From the NCBI GenBank assembly GCA_964385755.1, contig CAYLPZ010000002.1, positions 73,934 to 137,933 on the forward strand: a DNA stretch of 64,000 nt, in the 5' to 3' direction. Origin of the DNA: CAG-698 sp964385755 (lineage in GTDB: Bacteria > Bacillota_I > Bacilli_A > ML615J-28 > CAG-698). Shown piece by piece: positions 63,879-64,000 of the stretch. The notes under the pieces were generated by a model. That model ran no database searches. It had not been told where the DNA came from and was given only the letters and a program-made list of their open reading frames with translations. The position numbers and the translations under genes are program-made. How positions within the stretch are numbered: position 1 is the stretch's first letter; the number at the start of each line of letters is the position of its first letter.

Positions 63879-63945
63879 TAAATATTTTCTTCATTTCTTT
63901 TTTAAGTTTTGTGTTTTGTGAAATAAAAAAGCTAAATCAATTACG

Positions 63946-63974
63946 GGTTCTTACGCTTAAACGGGTATAGAACC
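63946..63974. repeat. Short inverted repeat at the window edge
   Basis: GGTTCT (63946-63951) with AGAACC (63969-63974), 17-base loop. No gene is visible after it within the window; purpose unknown. Confidence 0.4.
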
Positions 63975-64000
63975 TAAATATTAAGTAACTCAAAAATATT

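Overview
The window is an AT-rich chromosomal segment from an endospore-forming, low-GC Firmicute of the Bacilli/Erysipelotrichia type, probably an uncultured gut lineage. Supporting evidence: Gram-positive informational genes (parE-parC, recU, mutS2, rnhC, yneF), a hisS-aspS operon behind a T-box, sporulation genes (spo0A, spoIVB, spoIIIAH, a spoVB-like flippase) and lipoprotein signal peptides. Species cannot be named from the sequence. No rRNA, tRNA, CRISPR array or complete insertion sequence was found. The code is standard: nearly all stops are TAA, a few TAG, and the two TGA stops both lie in ATGA overlaps.

Layout. 1-8.7 kb: a plus-strand maltodextrin/starch operon (surface protein, binding lipoprotein, two permeases, GH13 lipoprotein, ATPase with a long C-terminal extension). 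8.7-17.8 kb: a small ferredoxin, yneF, a zinc-ribbon protein, plsY, then parE-parC, a degenerate Fic-like protein and a membrane TPR protein. 17.77-18.53 kb: a gene-free strand-switch region holding a near-consensus Firmicute dif site (17881-17908) and a 65-bp palindrome. To its left genes are mostly on +, to its right mostly on -, and a Xer recombinase gene lies 1.9 kb away, so this is very probably the replication terminus. 18.5-34.9 kb: deoB, xer, hemW, a BspA-like lipoprotein, lepA, recU, mutS2, rnhC, a nuclease-like protein, rluD, lspA, a ylbL-type protease and dCMP deaminase. 34.9-40.8 kb: hisS-aspS with T-box, cvfB, a Y-family polymerase. 40.8-49.2 kb: the conserved spo0A-spoIVB-recN-dxs-xseB-xseA-nusB-spoIIIAH block. 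49.2-57.4 kb: two large proteins of uncertain function, a decayed ATPase remnant, dtd-relA-apt. 57.4-64 kb: spoVB-like, DUF421, YrzE-like, peroxiredoxin, ftcD fusion, and an AlbA_2/Schlafen-type regulator beneath a 20-bp repeat array.

Most noteworthy: a Spo0A whose phosphorylated Asp is Glu, with tandem 0A boxes upstream of its own gene; the dif/terminus region; two different phased operator-like arrays, one before a decayed ATPase and one before the AlbA_2 regulator; a TPR protein that appears to end in degenerate GGDEF and EAL domains; a T-box whose specifier loop reads GACAC, spelling both Asp and His codons for a hisS-aspS operon; and an apparent ATT start for spoIVB.
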